This document shows, piece by piece, positions 18,007-26,672 of a DNA stretch of 54,040 nt. The notes beneath the pieces were generated by a model. It was given only the letters and a program-made list of their open reading frames with translations. It was not told the DNA's origin and did not search any database. Source of the stretch: Gammaproteobacteria bacterium (GTDB taxonomy: Bacteria > Pseudomonadota > Gammaproteobacteria > Steroidobacterales > Steroidobacteraceae); contig JAGWPY010000017.1 of NCBI GenBank assembly GCA_028870275.1, positions 1-54,040 of the forward strand, given 5' to 3'. Positions within the stretch are counted from its first letter, which is position 1; each line of letters opens with the position of its first letter. The position numbers and the translations under genes are program-made.

Positions 18007-19491
18007 TCAGCCCCGGGCGCCGCCGACGCGCGCACCCGATTCTGCGGGAACGGGCAGTGCCGAATGCGCCTTTCGGATACGCTCGAGCCGCGCGCGCACG
18101 CCGGGGGCGACGGGCGCCGCTTTGGCCGCCGCCGTGTCGACGTGCAGATGCATCTGTTCGCCGGTCGCGATCAGCTGATCGTCGTGACGGCGATGCAGGC
18201 GATGGAAAACGTGCAGCCTCTTCTCGTCGAGGGCCAGGACTTGCGTGGTCACGTAGACCGGCTCGCCGGACTTGACCTCGCGCAGGAAGCGCACGTGGGT
18301 CTCTACGTCGTAGTACATCCCCCCGGCCTTGCGGTAGGCCTCGTCGAGTCCCGCGAGCCGGTACAGCGCATCCATGGCATCGCCCATCAGCATCATGTAG
18401 CGATAGTCGGTCATGTGGGCGTTGTAATCGACCCACTCCGGCCGTACGACCGTATCGAGCAGGCGCAGCGGTCTGGCCGCATCGAGGTCGACCGCCTCCG
18501 GGGCGACCGCCGCGTCTTGATAGAGCCGCTCCTCGAGCGCGCGCAGCGTCGAACCCGCGCCGATGTCGAACTGGCGCAGCACCTGCTGGATCGCCACGAG
18601 GTAGTCATCGCGCAGGCGCTCGAGCTCGCGGATCGAACGACCGGCCGCTTGCTGCTGGGTGCCCTCCACCATCCGGTCGATCAGAGTCTCACTGAGCTCC
18701 GGCGCCTCGAGTTTCGTCCAGGGCCACTTCAGGCAGGGTCCGAACTGGGCCAGCATGTGCCGCATGCCGGACTCGCCGCCGGCGAGGTGGTAGATCATGT
18801 TCGTGCCCATGGCGGCCCAGCGCAGTCCTGGGCCGTAGACGATCGACTCGTCGAGCTCGCCCGTGGTCGCCACGCCGTCGTTCACCATGTGGAGGATCTC
18901 CCGCCACAGGGCCTCCTGCAGACGGTCGGTCAGGTGGCCGGGAACCTCGTGGCGGACGTGCAGCGGGTGCATGCCGATGTAGCGGAAGTATTCGGCCGCG
19001 GCCGCGATCGTGGACGCGGAGGTCTGCTTGCCCCCGACCAGTTCCACGAGCGGCAGTAGGTACACCGGATTGAAAGGATGCGCGACCAGGAACCGCTCGG
19101 GGCCGACCATGTCGCGCTGCAGATCCGTCGGCATGAGTCCGGAGGTGCTCGAGGCGATCAGCACGTCGGCGCCGGTGTGCCGGCTCACTTCCGCGAGCAT
19201 CTTCTGCTTGAGCGGCAGCTGCTCGGGGATGTTCTCCTGGATGAAGTCGGCACGCGCCGCCATCTCGCGAAGGTCCGTGGTGAAGGAAAGCTTGCCCTTC
19301 GGGGGCAACGGTGCGAACGTCAGCCGCGCCAGCGCCGGTTCGGCGTTGGCGACCGCACCGCGCAGCCATTCCTCCATCTCCGGCTTCACGTCGGCCGCGA
19401 TCACGTCGATACCGAAATGCAAGGCGCGCGCGGCCCAGCCGCCGCCGATCACACCGGTACCCAGGAGTCCCAGAGTCTTCACTTTCCTCAC
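18007..19491 (-). CDS. L-carnitine 3-dehydrogenase fused to betainyl-CoA thioesterase domain
   Basis: N-term KVKTLGLLGTGVIGGGWAARALHFGIDVIAADVKPEMEEWLR...VAHPFNPVYLLPLVELVGG; C-term hotdog VRPEWVDYNAHMTDYRYMMLMGDAMDALYRLAGL. Confidence 0.88.
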   Translation of the reverse strand: MRKVKTLGLLGTGVIGGGWAARALHFGIDVIAADVKPEMEEWLRGAVANAEPALARLTFAPLPPKGKLSFTTDLREMAARADFIQENIPEQLPLKQKMLAEVSRHTGADVLIASSTSGLMPTDLQRDMVGPERFLVAHPFNPVYLLPLVELVGGKQTSASTIAAAAEYFRYIGMHPLHVRHEVPGHLTDRLQEALWREILHMVNDGVATTGELDESIVYGPGLRWAAMGTNMIYHLAGGESGMRHMLAQFGPCLKWPWTKLEAPELSETLIDRMVEGTQQQAAGRSIRELERLRDDYLVAIQQVLRQFDIGAGSTLRALEERLYQDAAVAPEAVDLDAARPLRLLDTVVRPEWVDYNAHMTDYRYMMLMGDAMDALYRLAGLDEAYRKAGGMYYDVETHVRFLREVKSGEPVYVTTQVLALDEKRLHVFHRLHRRHDDQLIATGEQMHLHVDTAAAKAAPVAPGVRARLERIRKAHSALPVPAESGARVGGARG

Positions 19492-19522
19492 GTCGGTTTT
19501 CCTCGTTCGGCGGGCGGCCGTT

Positions 19523-19545
19523 TTATAATGTCATGAATATAATAT
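19523..19545 (-). promoter_or_regulatory. AT-rich operator candidate (minus strand ATATTATATTCATGACATTATAA)
   Basis: 18/23 identical to 11820..11842; 31 nt upstream of the carnitine dehydrogenase start. Confidence 0.5.
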
Positions 19546-19583
19546 AAAGGCGCCGCTCGCGCCAGGGCGGAGCGCCGAGGCGC

Positions 19584-20729
19584 TCAGTCGGCGAGAAGAA
19601 CCGCCGAGTCCGCGGTCCAGCTGAGGTAGACCTCGTCGTTCCAGTCGATCGCCCACTGCGAGCTGCGCCGCTCGTTCTGGGCGAACACCGTGACGATCTT
19701 GCCGCACTCCGTCTTGATTCGGTAGGTCGAGCGGTTGCCGAGGTAACCGAGTTCCCAGACCACGCCCTTCAGACGGTTGATCCGCTCGCCTTCCGGCGGC
19801 TGCTTGCTCAGGCGGATCTTCTCGGGTCGTACCGAGAGCCAGACCCTGTGCCCCGCCTCGTGCCGACCGCCGTCGTCGACGCACAATTCCGTTCCGGTCT
19901 CGAGGCTGCGCATCGCGACGAGCCCGGCCCCGCTGCGCTCGATCGTGCCCTCGAACAGATTGGTGGTCCCGACGAAATCGGCAACGAAGCGCGAAGCCGG
20001 AAATTCGTAGATATCCGCGGGCGCGCCCACCTGCAATACGCGTCCGCGATTCATCACCGCGATCCGGGTCGACAGCGCCATGGCCTCGTCCTGGTCGTGG
20101 GTCACGAACACGAAGGTGATTCCCACCTGATACTGGATGTTCATGAGCTCGAACTGGGTCTGTTCGCGCAATTTCTTGTCGAGAGCGCTCAAGGGTTCGT
20201 CGAGCAACAGCACCCTCGGTCGCCGGATCAGCGCCCGCGCGAGCGCCACACGCTGTCTCTGGCCCCCGGAGAGCTGATGCGGCTTGCGCCCGGCCAAGGC
20301 CTCGAGCTGGACCATCGCCAGGGCCTCCGCCACCCGCCTCGACTTCACGCTCTCGCTCTCGCGGATGCGGCGCAGCCCGTAGCCCACGTTCTGCTCGACC
20401 GTCATGTGCGGAAACAGCGCATACGACTGGAACATCATGTTGACGGGCCGCTGATGCGGCGGCACGTCGGTCATATCCACCCCGTCGATCAGGATCCGTC
20501 CGGAGGTCGGGGTCTCGAACCCCGCCAACATGCGCAGCAACGTCGTCTTCCCGCAGCCCGAGGCGCCGACCAGCGCGAACATCTCGCCCCGGTAGATGCG
20601 CAGGTTCAGACGATCGACGGCCGTGAAACCGCCGAACTGCTTGTGCACGTTCTCGATGACGATCTGGGGGGTCGCGCCGGGATCGAGCCAGGGACGCTCG
20701 CTGGCCGACGGCTGCTGGGCCGAGAGCAT
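19584..20729 (-). CDS. potA: Spermidine/putrescine-type ABC transporter ATP-binding protein (PotA-like)
   Basis: VNVHKQFGGFTAVDRLNLRIYRGEMFALVGASGCGKTTLLRMLAGFETPTSGRILIDGVDMTDVPPHQRPVNMMFQSYALFPHMTVEQNV (first residues IENVHK); LSGGQRQRVALARALIRRPRVLLLDEPLSALD. Confidence 0.88.
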   Translation of the reverse strand: MLSAQQPSASERPWLDPGATPQIVIENVHKQFGGFTAVDRLNLRIYRGEMFALVGASGCGKTTLLRMLAGFETPTSGRILIDGVDMTDVPPHQRPVNMMFQSYALFPHMTVEQNVGYGLRRIRESESVKSRRVAEALAMVQLEALAGRKPHQLSGGQRQRVALARALIRRPRVLLLDEPLSALDKKLREQTQFELMNIQYQVGITFVFVTHDQDEAMALSTRIAVMNRGRVLQVGAPADIYEFPASRFVADFVGTTNLFEGTIERSGAGLVAMRSLETGTELCVDDGGRHEAGHRVWLSVRPEKIRLSKQPPEGERINRLKGVVWELGYLGNRSTYRIKTECGKIVTVFAQNERRSSQWAIDWNDEVYLSWTADSAVLLAD

Positions 20730-20734
20730 CGCGA

Positions 20735-21940
20735 TCAGGCGTCGACGGCGGGCGTGCGCCGCCGACGCTCGGGAGAGAAGAATACGCGGTCGACCACCCG
20801 CGCTGCAGTCATGCGCCTCTCCCAGACCAATTCGCGGTTCAGGTAGATGTCCGCCCAGAGCGCCGAGCCCTCGGTGCAGTGCGGCCAATTCACCATAGCA
20901 AGCGCGATGTTGCGTTTGCAAGTCGGCGACCAGACCGCCGAGGTCACCGCGCCGACCTCGCGACGTCCCGCCCGCTCGGCGTACAGCAGCGCGTCGTGCG
21001 CCGGCTTGTTGCCGCCCACGTCGAGACCGACCAGCCGGCGCCGCGGGCCTCGCTCACGCTCGGCGAGCAATGCGCGCCGGCCGGTGAAGTGGCCCTTGTC
21101 GAAGTCGACGAAGCGCTCGAGTCCGAGTTCCAGCGGCGAGCGTGCGCGGTTGGCTCGCAGCGCGTGCGACGCGGGAATGAAATCGATGTTCGGTGCAATG
21201 AATCCCGCCTCGATCCGGGCCACGTTCAAGGCCTTGGAGCCGATCGCCCGCAGGCCGCGCGATCGTCCGACCTCGTGCAGACGGTCCCAGACGCCAAGCG
21301 CGTGGTCCGGCTCCATCCACAGTTCATAGCCGAGATCGCCGGTAAAGCCGCTGCGCGAAACGATCAACGGCCAGCCGCAGTCGTAACGCCCCAGTTGGAA
21401 GGGTTTCAGGTGCTCGATTCCGACCAGGCCCGCGGCCTTCAGCACGGAACAAGAGGTCGGGCCCTGCAGAGCAAGCGCGGCAATTTGCGCCGTGACCTCG
21501 TCGATTTGCACGTCGAAACCGATCGCCGAGGCTGCCAGCCAGTCGAGCTGCCGTGAGGCCGCGCACAGCCGATACTCGGTCTCGTCGAGCCGGAACAAGG
21601 TGCCGTCGTCGACCAGATGGCCGTCGTCGTCGCACCACAGGCAGTAAGCCAGGCGCCCGGGCGCGAGGCCGCTCGCTCGGCGGGTCAGCAGGCGATCGAG
21701 GAAATCGACCGCATCGGGTCCACCAATGCGGTACTTGCTCATCGGCGTGAGGTCGTAGAGCGCCGCGGCGTTGCGGATCGCGAAATATTCCTGCTCGACG
21801 GTCGTGAACACGTCGACGGTCGTATAGCCCGACCAGGGCGTGAATTGATCGACCTGGCTCAGCGCCCGGGCGCGCGCGTGGAAAGGCGTCTGCAACAGGG
21901 GCTCGCGGTAATGCGCCGGCGGGTCCGGTCGGTCGCTCAT
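20735..21940 (-). CDS. GcvT-like aminomethyltransferase/folate-dependent demethylase family protein
   Basis: FTPWSGYTTVDVFTTVEQEYFAIRNAAALYDLTPMSKYRIGGPDAVDFLDRLLTR...SGFTGDLGYELWMEPDHALGVWDRL...GSKALNVARIEAGF. Confidence 0.82.
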   Translation of the reverse strand: MSDRPDPPAHYREPLLQTPFHARARALSQVDQFTPWSGYTTVDVFTTVEQEYFAIRNAAALYDLTPMSKYRIGGPDAVDFLDRLLTRRASGLAPGRLAYCLWCDDDGHLVDDGTLFRLDETEYRLCAASRQLDWLAASAIGFDVQIDEVTAQIAALALQGPTSCSVLKAAGLVGIEHLKPFQLGRYDCGWPLIVSRSGFTGDLGYELWMEPDHALGVWDRLHEVGRSRGLRAIGSKALNVARIEAGFIAPNIDFIPASHALRANRARSPLELGLERFVDFDKGHFTGRRALLAERERGPRRRLVGLDVGGNKPAHDALLYAERAGRREVGAVTSAVWSPTCKRNIALAMVNWPHCTEGSALWADIYLNRELVWERRMTAARVVDRVFFSPERRRRTPAVDA

Positions 21941-21941
21941 G

Positions 21942-23501
21942 TCATTCTCCGTGCTCGAGCAGGCAGCGGGCCGCGTTACGTCCCGCCAGGCCGATCACTC
22001 CGCCCCCGGGATGGCAGCCCGCGCCGCACAGATACAGTCCCGGGATGTCCAGCCGATGACCGGACGCTCCCGGCACGGGACGCAACAGGTGAAACTGGTC
22101 GAAGGCGAGCTCCGCGTGGTGCCAGTGCCCGCCGTCGATGCGGAATTCGCGTTCGATGTCCGGCGGAGCGAGCAGTTCGGCGCCGACCACCGAGTCGCGC
22201 AGTCCCGGTGCGTGGCGCTCGAGCATGCCGAGCAGTCGTTCGATCGCCCCGGCGCGGCCATCGCTCCAGCCACCTTTCAGCTCGTACGGCGCGTATTGCA
22301 CCACGGCGGACAGGACGTGCCGCCCCTGCGGAGCGAGCGTCGGATCGACGGCGCTCGGCACGGTGATCTCCATGACGGGCTCCGGGGCGAATTCCCCGTA
22401 CTTCGAATGATCGAAGGCGCGTTCGACGTAGGCCATGGAAGGAGCGATCAACAGCCGCGAGCCGAGCCGTCCAGGCTCGAGTCCGGTGAATGCCGGCGCA
22501 CGATCGAGTGCGAGATGAAGCTTGGCCGCGAGACCTCGTCCGCGCAGACGATCGACCCGGCGCACGAAGCCGGCATCGAGGTGCCTCGGCCCCACCAGGC
22601 GCAGCAAGGTGGTCTTCGGATCGGCGCTCGAGATCACGGTGCGTGCCGCGATGCGCTCGCCGTCGGCGAGCTCGACCCCGCTCGCGCGGTCGGCGTCGAT
22701 CACGATGCGCGCCACCGGCGCCCCGGTGCGCACCGCGGCGCCGGCCGCGGTCGCGGCGGCTGCCAGGGCGGCACAGACCGCCCCCATGCCGCCCCTGGGT
22801 AGCTCCGTGCCCTCGGCCAGGGCGAGCTCCTGACCGGCCATGCGGTACAGCAGCGTGAACACCGTGCCCGGCGAGCGCGGCCCGAAATTGCTGCCGAGCA
22901 CGGCATCGAGCGCGAGGGCCCCCTGGAGCGCGACCGATTCGAACTGTTCCTCGAGCAGATCGTAGACGTTCATGCCGCCGACGCGCAGAAGTTCGCGCAG
23001 GTCCCGTCGCCCGAGCAGTCGCAGGCGCAGAGCGCTGCGCAACCACTCGAGGACGTCGCGCATGCCGCCGGAGCCGATCCTCGGCGGCCGACGTTCGATG
23101 ATCGGAGCGAGCGCTCGGGCGACGCGGCGCATGCGCGCATCGAAGGCGGCACGCGCCTCGGACTCCACGCCGCAGGCCCAGGCCTCGACCGCGAGCGGTG
23201 GCGCATGCTCGAGGAGCGCCGTCGTCGGCATCCGGGTCGCGGCGGCGATCAGGCCGTGCTGCTCGAGCCGCAGCTCGTGGCGCAGGGTCGCGGGCATGGA
23301 GTGCAGTAGATGAGCCCCTGCCGACACGCGAAAGCCGGGCGCGAATTCCCGCGTGACCGAAGCGCCGCCGATCGTCTGGCCGGCTTCCAGAACGAGCACC
23401 GAACGCCCAGCCCGTGCGAGCACGGCCGCACAGACCAGGCCGTTGTGTCCCGCGCCGATCACGAGGCAGTCGACCGCGTTCGAGGACGCTCGCAGGCTCA
23501 C
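21942..23501 (-). CDS. FAD-dependent oxidoreductase, phytoene-desaturase-like (A)
   Basis: GTG start overlaps upstream stop; DCLVIGAGHNGLVCAAVLARAGRSVLVLEAGQTIGGASVTREFAPGFRVSAGAHLLHSMP; LYLCGAGCHPGGGVIGLAGRNAARCLL. Confidence 0.85.
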   Translation of the reverse strand: MSLRASSNAVDCLVIGAGHNGLVCAAVLARAGRSVLVLEAGQTIGGASVTREFAPGFRVSAGAHLLHSMPATLRHELRLEQHGLIAAATRMPTTALLEHAPPLAVEAWACGVESEARAAFDARMRRVARALAPIIERRPPRIGSGGMRDVLEWLRSALRLRLLGRRDLRELLRVGGMNVYDLLEEQFESVALQGALALDAVLGSNFGPRSPGTVFTLLYRMAGQELALAEGTELPRGGMGAVCAALAAAATAAGAAVRTGAPVARIVIDADRASGVELADGERIAARTVISSADPKTTLLRLVGPRHLDAGFVRRVDRLRGRGLAAKLHLALDRAPAFTGLEPGRLGSRLLIAPSMAYVERAFDHSKYGEFAPEPVMEITVPSAVDPTLAPQGRHVLSAVVQYAPYELKGGWSDGRAGAIERLLGMLERHAPGLRDSVVGAELLAPPDIEREFRIDGGHWHHAELAFDQFHLLRPVPGASGHRLDIPGLYLCGAGCHPGGGVIGLAGRNAARCLLEHGE

Positions 23502-25102
23502 GCCGCCATCCTTCGGCCCAGGTCGCGCAGCACGGCTCGTGCCGCGTTCGCACCCGGCGCACCCATGACGCCGCCGCCGGGATGCGTGCTGGAGCCGCAC
23601 AGATACAAACCGCGGATCGGCGTGCGGTATTGCGCATAGCCGGGGATCGGCCGGTTGAACAGCAGCTGATCCATGGTCAGCTCGCCCTGGAAGATGTTGC
23701 CCTCGGTGAGTCCGACCTCGCGCTCGATATCCCAGGGGGTGCGGATCTCGGCATGCAGGATCAGCTTCTTGAAATCGGGGCTCTGCCGACCGATGGTCTC
23801 GATGACGGTGTCGCCAAATGCACGTCGCCGCTCGTCGTTCCAGGGTCCGTCCGCGAGCTCGTAGGGACAATACTGGACGAAGACCGACATGTAATGCTTG
23901 CCGTGCGGCGCCATGGTCGGATCGATCTGCGAGGGGATCAGCATGTCGATGTATGGAGCCCGGGACCAGCGCCCGGCCTTCCAGTCATCGTAGGCGCGCT
24001 CCATCATCTCGATCGTGTCGGTGACATGCATGTCGCCGCGAATGCAAGGGGCGCCCGCCGGAATCGCCGGGAAGCTCGGCAGGCCGTCGAGAGCGATGTT
24101 CAGCTTTCCGGAAGAACCGCGGATCTTGAAATTTCTCACTCGGGAGACGAACTCCTCCGGGAGCCATTCCAGGTCGATCGATTCGAGGAAGGTGCGCTTC
24201 AGATCCATGTTGGACAGCACCAGCCGTGCGGCGATCTCCTCGCCGTTCTGCAGCCGCACGCCGACCGCGCGGCCGCCCCGCACCAGGATCCGCTCCACGC
24301 CGGCGCCGGTGCGTACCTCGCCGCCGCTCTCCTGCAGCGAGGCCGCCAGGGCATTGCTGATCGAACCCATGCCGCCGCGCGCGAATCCCCAGGCCCCGAC
24401 GGTGTCGTCGATGTCGCCCATGTAGTGGTGCAGCAGCACGTAGGCCGTGCCGGGCGAGCGGGGACCGAGCGCCGTGCCGATGATCGAGCTGCCCGCCAGG
24501 TGCGCTTTGACGATCTCGCTCTCGAAGTACTCGTCGAGGAAGTCGGCCGCGCTCATCGTCCAGAAGCGCAGCGTGTCGCACATGCCCCGCTCGCCGAGGC
24601 CATGGAAACGCCGGGCGAGATACAGAAGCTCCATCAGGTCGCGGGGCTTGAACGAAGTCGGATCCGGTGGCTCGCGCAACAGGAGAGGCTTGATGAACTT
24701 GCACTGGCGGATCATGTCGCGCGAATAGCGTTCGTAGGCTTCGGCGTCGTGCTTCGAGTGCCGAGCGATCTCCCGGTAGAGCGCGTCGTGGTTGTCGTAG
24801 AGCGCGAGGTGACCTCCGTCGCGCATCATCGTGCAGCCGCCCTCGTAGGGAATCACCTGCAGACCATGCCGCGGCAGTTCGAGCGTGCGCATGATCTCCG
24901 GGCGCAGCAGGCTGCAGACGTAGGAGCAGTTCGAATAGGTGAACTGCGGATAGAGGCTGCGGCTGACGGCGGCGCCGCCGACGTACGGGTTGCGTTCGAC
25001 GACCGTCGTGCTGAGGCCCGCGCGCGCCAGATAACAGGCGGCGACCAGTCCGTTGTGCCCGGCGCCTACGACCAGCGCGTCGACGGCGCGCGCGCGGCTC
25101 AA
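23498..25102 (-). CDS. FAD-dependent oxidoreductase, phytoene-desaturase-like (B)
   Basis: TTG start at 25102 overlaps upstream stop (TTGA); VDALVVGAGHNGLVAACYLARAGLSTTVVERNPYVGGAAVSRSLYPQFTYSNCSYVCSLL; LYLCGSSTHPGGGVMGAPGANAARAVL. Confidence 0.85.
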   Translation of the reverse strand: MSRARAVDALVVGAGHNGLVAACYLARAGLSTTVVERNPYVGGAAVSRSLYPQFTYSNCSYVCSLLRPEIMRTLELPRHGLQVIPYEGGCTMMRDGGHLALYDNHDALYREIARHSKHDAEAYERYSRDMIRQCKFIKPLLLREPPDPTSFKPRDLMELLYLARRFHGLGERGMCDTLRFWTMSAADFLDEYFESEIVKAHLAGSSIIGTALGPRSPGTAYVLLHHYMGDIDDTVGAWGFARGGMGSISNALAASLQESGGEVRTGAGVERILVRGGRAVGVRLQNGEEIAARLVLSNMDLKRTFLESIDLEWLPEEFVSRVRNFKIRGSSGKLNIALDGLPSFPAIPAGAPCIRGDMHVTDTIEMMERAYDDWKAGRWSRAPYIDMLIPSQIDPTMAPHGKHYMSVFVQYCPYELADGPWNDERRRAFGDTVIETIGRQSPDFKKLILHAEIRTPWDIEREVGLTEGNIFQGELTMDQLLFNRPIPGYAQYRTPIRGLYLCGSSTHPGGGVMGAPGANAARAVLRDLGRRMAA

Positions 25103-26439
25103 GCCGGCGCCCGCGCGGAGGCCGCGGCGGTTCCGCGCGTGGATTCGATGGTCGCGTCGACCGCCTTCTCGAAGGCCGTGAGGGTGTCGGCGAGGCAGGA
25201 ATCGTCGTGTGCGGCGCAGACGAACCAGGGCTCCCGCGAGTCCGGCTCGCACAGCACACCCTCGTCGTGCAGGACCCTGGCCATCGCGTCGTAGAAGGTG
25301 TAATCGCTACCCTTCCAAGCGCGGTAATTGCGCGGCGGATCCTTGGCGAAATAGAGACCGCTCATCGAGGGGTGGCCCACGAAACTGTGCGCGATGCCAC
25401 GCGCATCGAGCACGCGACGCATGCCGCCGCGCAACCGCACGCCATAATCGGCAATACGCTCGAGCGCGTCGGTTTCGTCGAGGATCTGCAGCGTGCGCTC
25501 CGCCGCAGCCAGGGATACCGAATGCGCGGTATAGGTGCCTCCATGCGCGACTCCCCGGCCGAGTTTGCGCATGATGTGCTCGCGGCCGGCGAGTACCGAG
25601 ATCGGGTAACCGTTGGCGACGGCCTTGGCGAATGTGCACAGGTCCGCGTGTACGCCGTAGAGCTGCTGGACCCCGCCGCGGGCGACGCGGAAGCCGGTCT
25701 TCACCTCGTCGATCAGCAGCACGACGCCATGGCGGTCGCACAGTTCGCGGGCCGCCCGCAGGTATTCGGGCTCCGCCGCGATGCCGAGGCAGTTCCCCAT
25801 GATCGGCTCGATCAGCAGACAGGCGATGCGCTGGCCAAAGCGCTTGAAGACGTCCTCGAGCTGGTTCGCGTCGTTCGCCTGCACGAAGTGGGCGAAGCTC
25901 CGCGAGCTGAGCGGCACGCCCTGGCTGTACGGCTTGACCTCGGGATCGCCGACCTGGGACCACTGATCCATCGGCGTGAACCACATGGCCGCGTCGAACA
26001 GGCCGTGATAGCTGCCCTCGAGGATCACGTAATCGTCGCGACCGGTGAAGGCCCGCGCCAGCCGCAGGCCGGCCATGACGGCTTCCGTCCCGGAATTCGA
26101 GAAGCGCACGAGCTCGGCCGCCGGTACCATCTTGGCGATGCGATCGGCGACGATCAGTTCCCGCTCGGTCGACAGCGCGAATACGCCGCCGACCTTCATT
26201 CCTTCCCGGGCAGCCTCGTCGACCCGGGTATCGGCGTAGCCCAGGATGCCCGGACCATAGCCCATCCGGTAATCCACGTACCAGTTGTCGTCGAGATCGA
26301 CGATCCGCGCCCCGCGCCCGTGCTTGACGTAGATGGTGCGATCGTCCCCCCAATAGCGGAAGTTCGAGGCGACGCCGAGCGGCAGACGGGCGAGCGCACG
26401 ACGGAAGTGCGCATTGTTGTTGGTCATCTTACGGCTCAT
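25099..26439 (-). CDS. Class III aminotransferase (glutamate-1-semialdehyde aminomutase-like)
   Basis: NSGTEAVMAGLRLARAFTGRDDYVILEGSYHG; LLIDEVKTGFRVARGG; LCTFAKAVANGYPISVLAG. Confidence 0.85.
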   Translation of the reverse strand: MSRKMTNNNAHFRRALARLPLGVASNFRYWGDDRTIYVKHGRGARIVDLDDNWYVDYRMGYGPGILGYADTRVDEAAREGMKVGGVFALSTERELIVADRIAKMVPAAELVRFSNSGTEAVMAGLRLARAFTGRDDYVILEGSYHGLFDAAMWFTPMDQWSQVGDPEVKPYSQGVPLSSRSFAHFVQANDANQLEDVFKRFGQRIACLLIEPIMGNCLGIAAEPEYLRAARELCDRHGVVLLIDEVKTGFRVARGGVQQLYGVHADLCTFAKAVANGYPISVLAGREHIMRKLGRGVAHGGTYTAHSVSLAAAERTLQILDETDALERIADYGVRLRGGMRRVLDARGIAHSFVGHPSMSGLYFAKDPPRNYRAWKGSDYTFYDAMARVLHDEGVLCEPDSREPWFVCAAHDDSCLADTLTAFEKAVDATIESTRGTAAASARAPA

Positions 26440-26482
26440 GCGGACGGCTCCTTAAGGCTTGCCTCGGTGATCGCCGAGTGAA

Positions 26483-26498
26483 TTATATCGTTATATAA
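26483..26498. promoter_or_regulatory. Operator candidate A: TTATAT-CGTT-ATATAA
   Basis: Perfect 6-bp arms; ~45 bp upstream of the aminotransferase start (26439). Confidence 0.6.
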
Positions 26499-26627
26499 CT
26501 TACTGGCAATCTCGACGTCGATCGACCATGACGGCGCGTCATCATCCGCGTCTGGAACGCTCTTTTAAAGCTTTTATTCCTTGCCTTGCAGCAGACAGAC
26601 TTGCCAGGATCGTGCCTCGAGCGTAAC

Positions 26628-26643
26628 TTATATGCGCATATAA
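26628..26643. promoter_or_regulatory. Operator candidate B: TTATAT-GCGC-ATATAA
   Basis: Core of a perfect 20-bp palindrome ACTTATATGCGCATATAAGT (26626..26645), 29 bp upstream of the Rieske start. Confidence 0.65.
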
Positions 26644-26672
26644 GTCGCGTCGTCTGCTCCGGGAGACCACTC

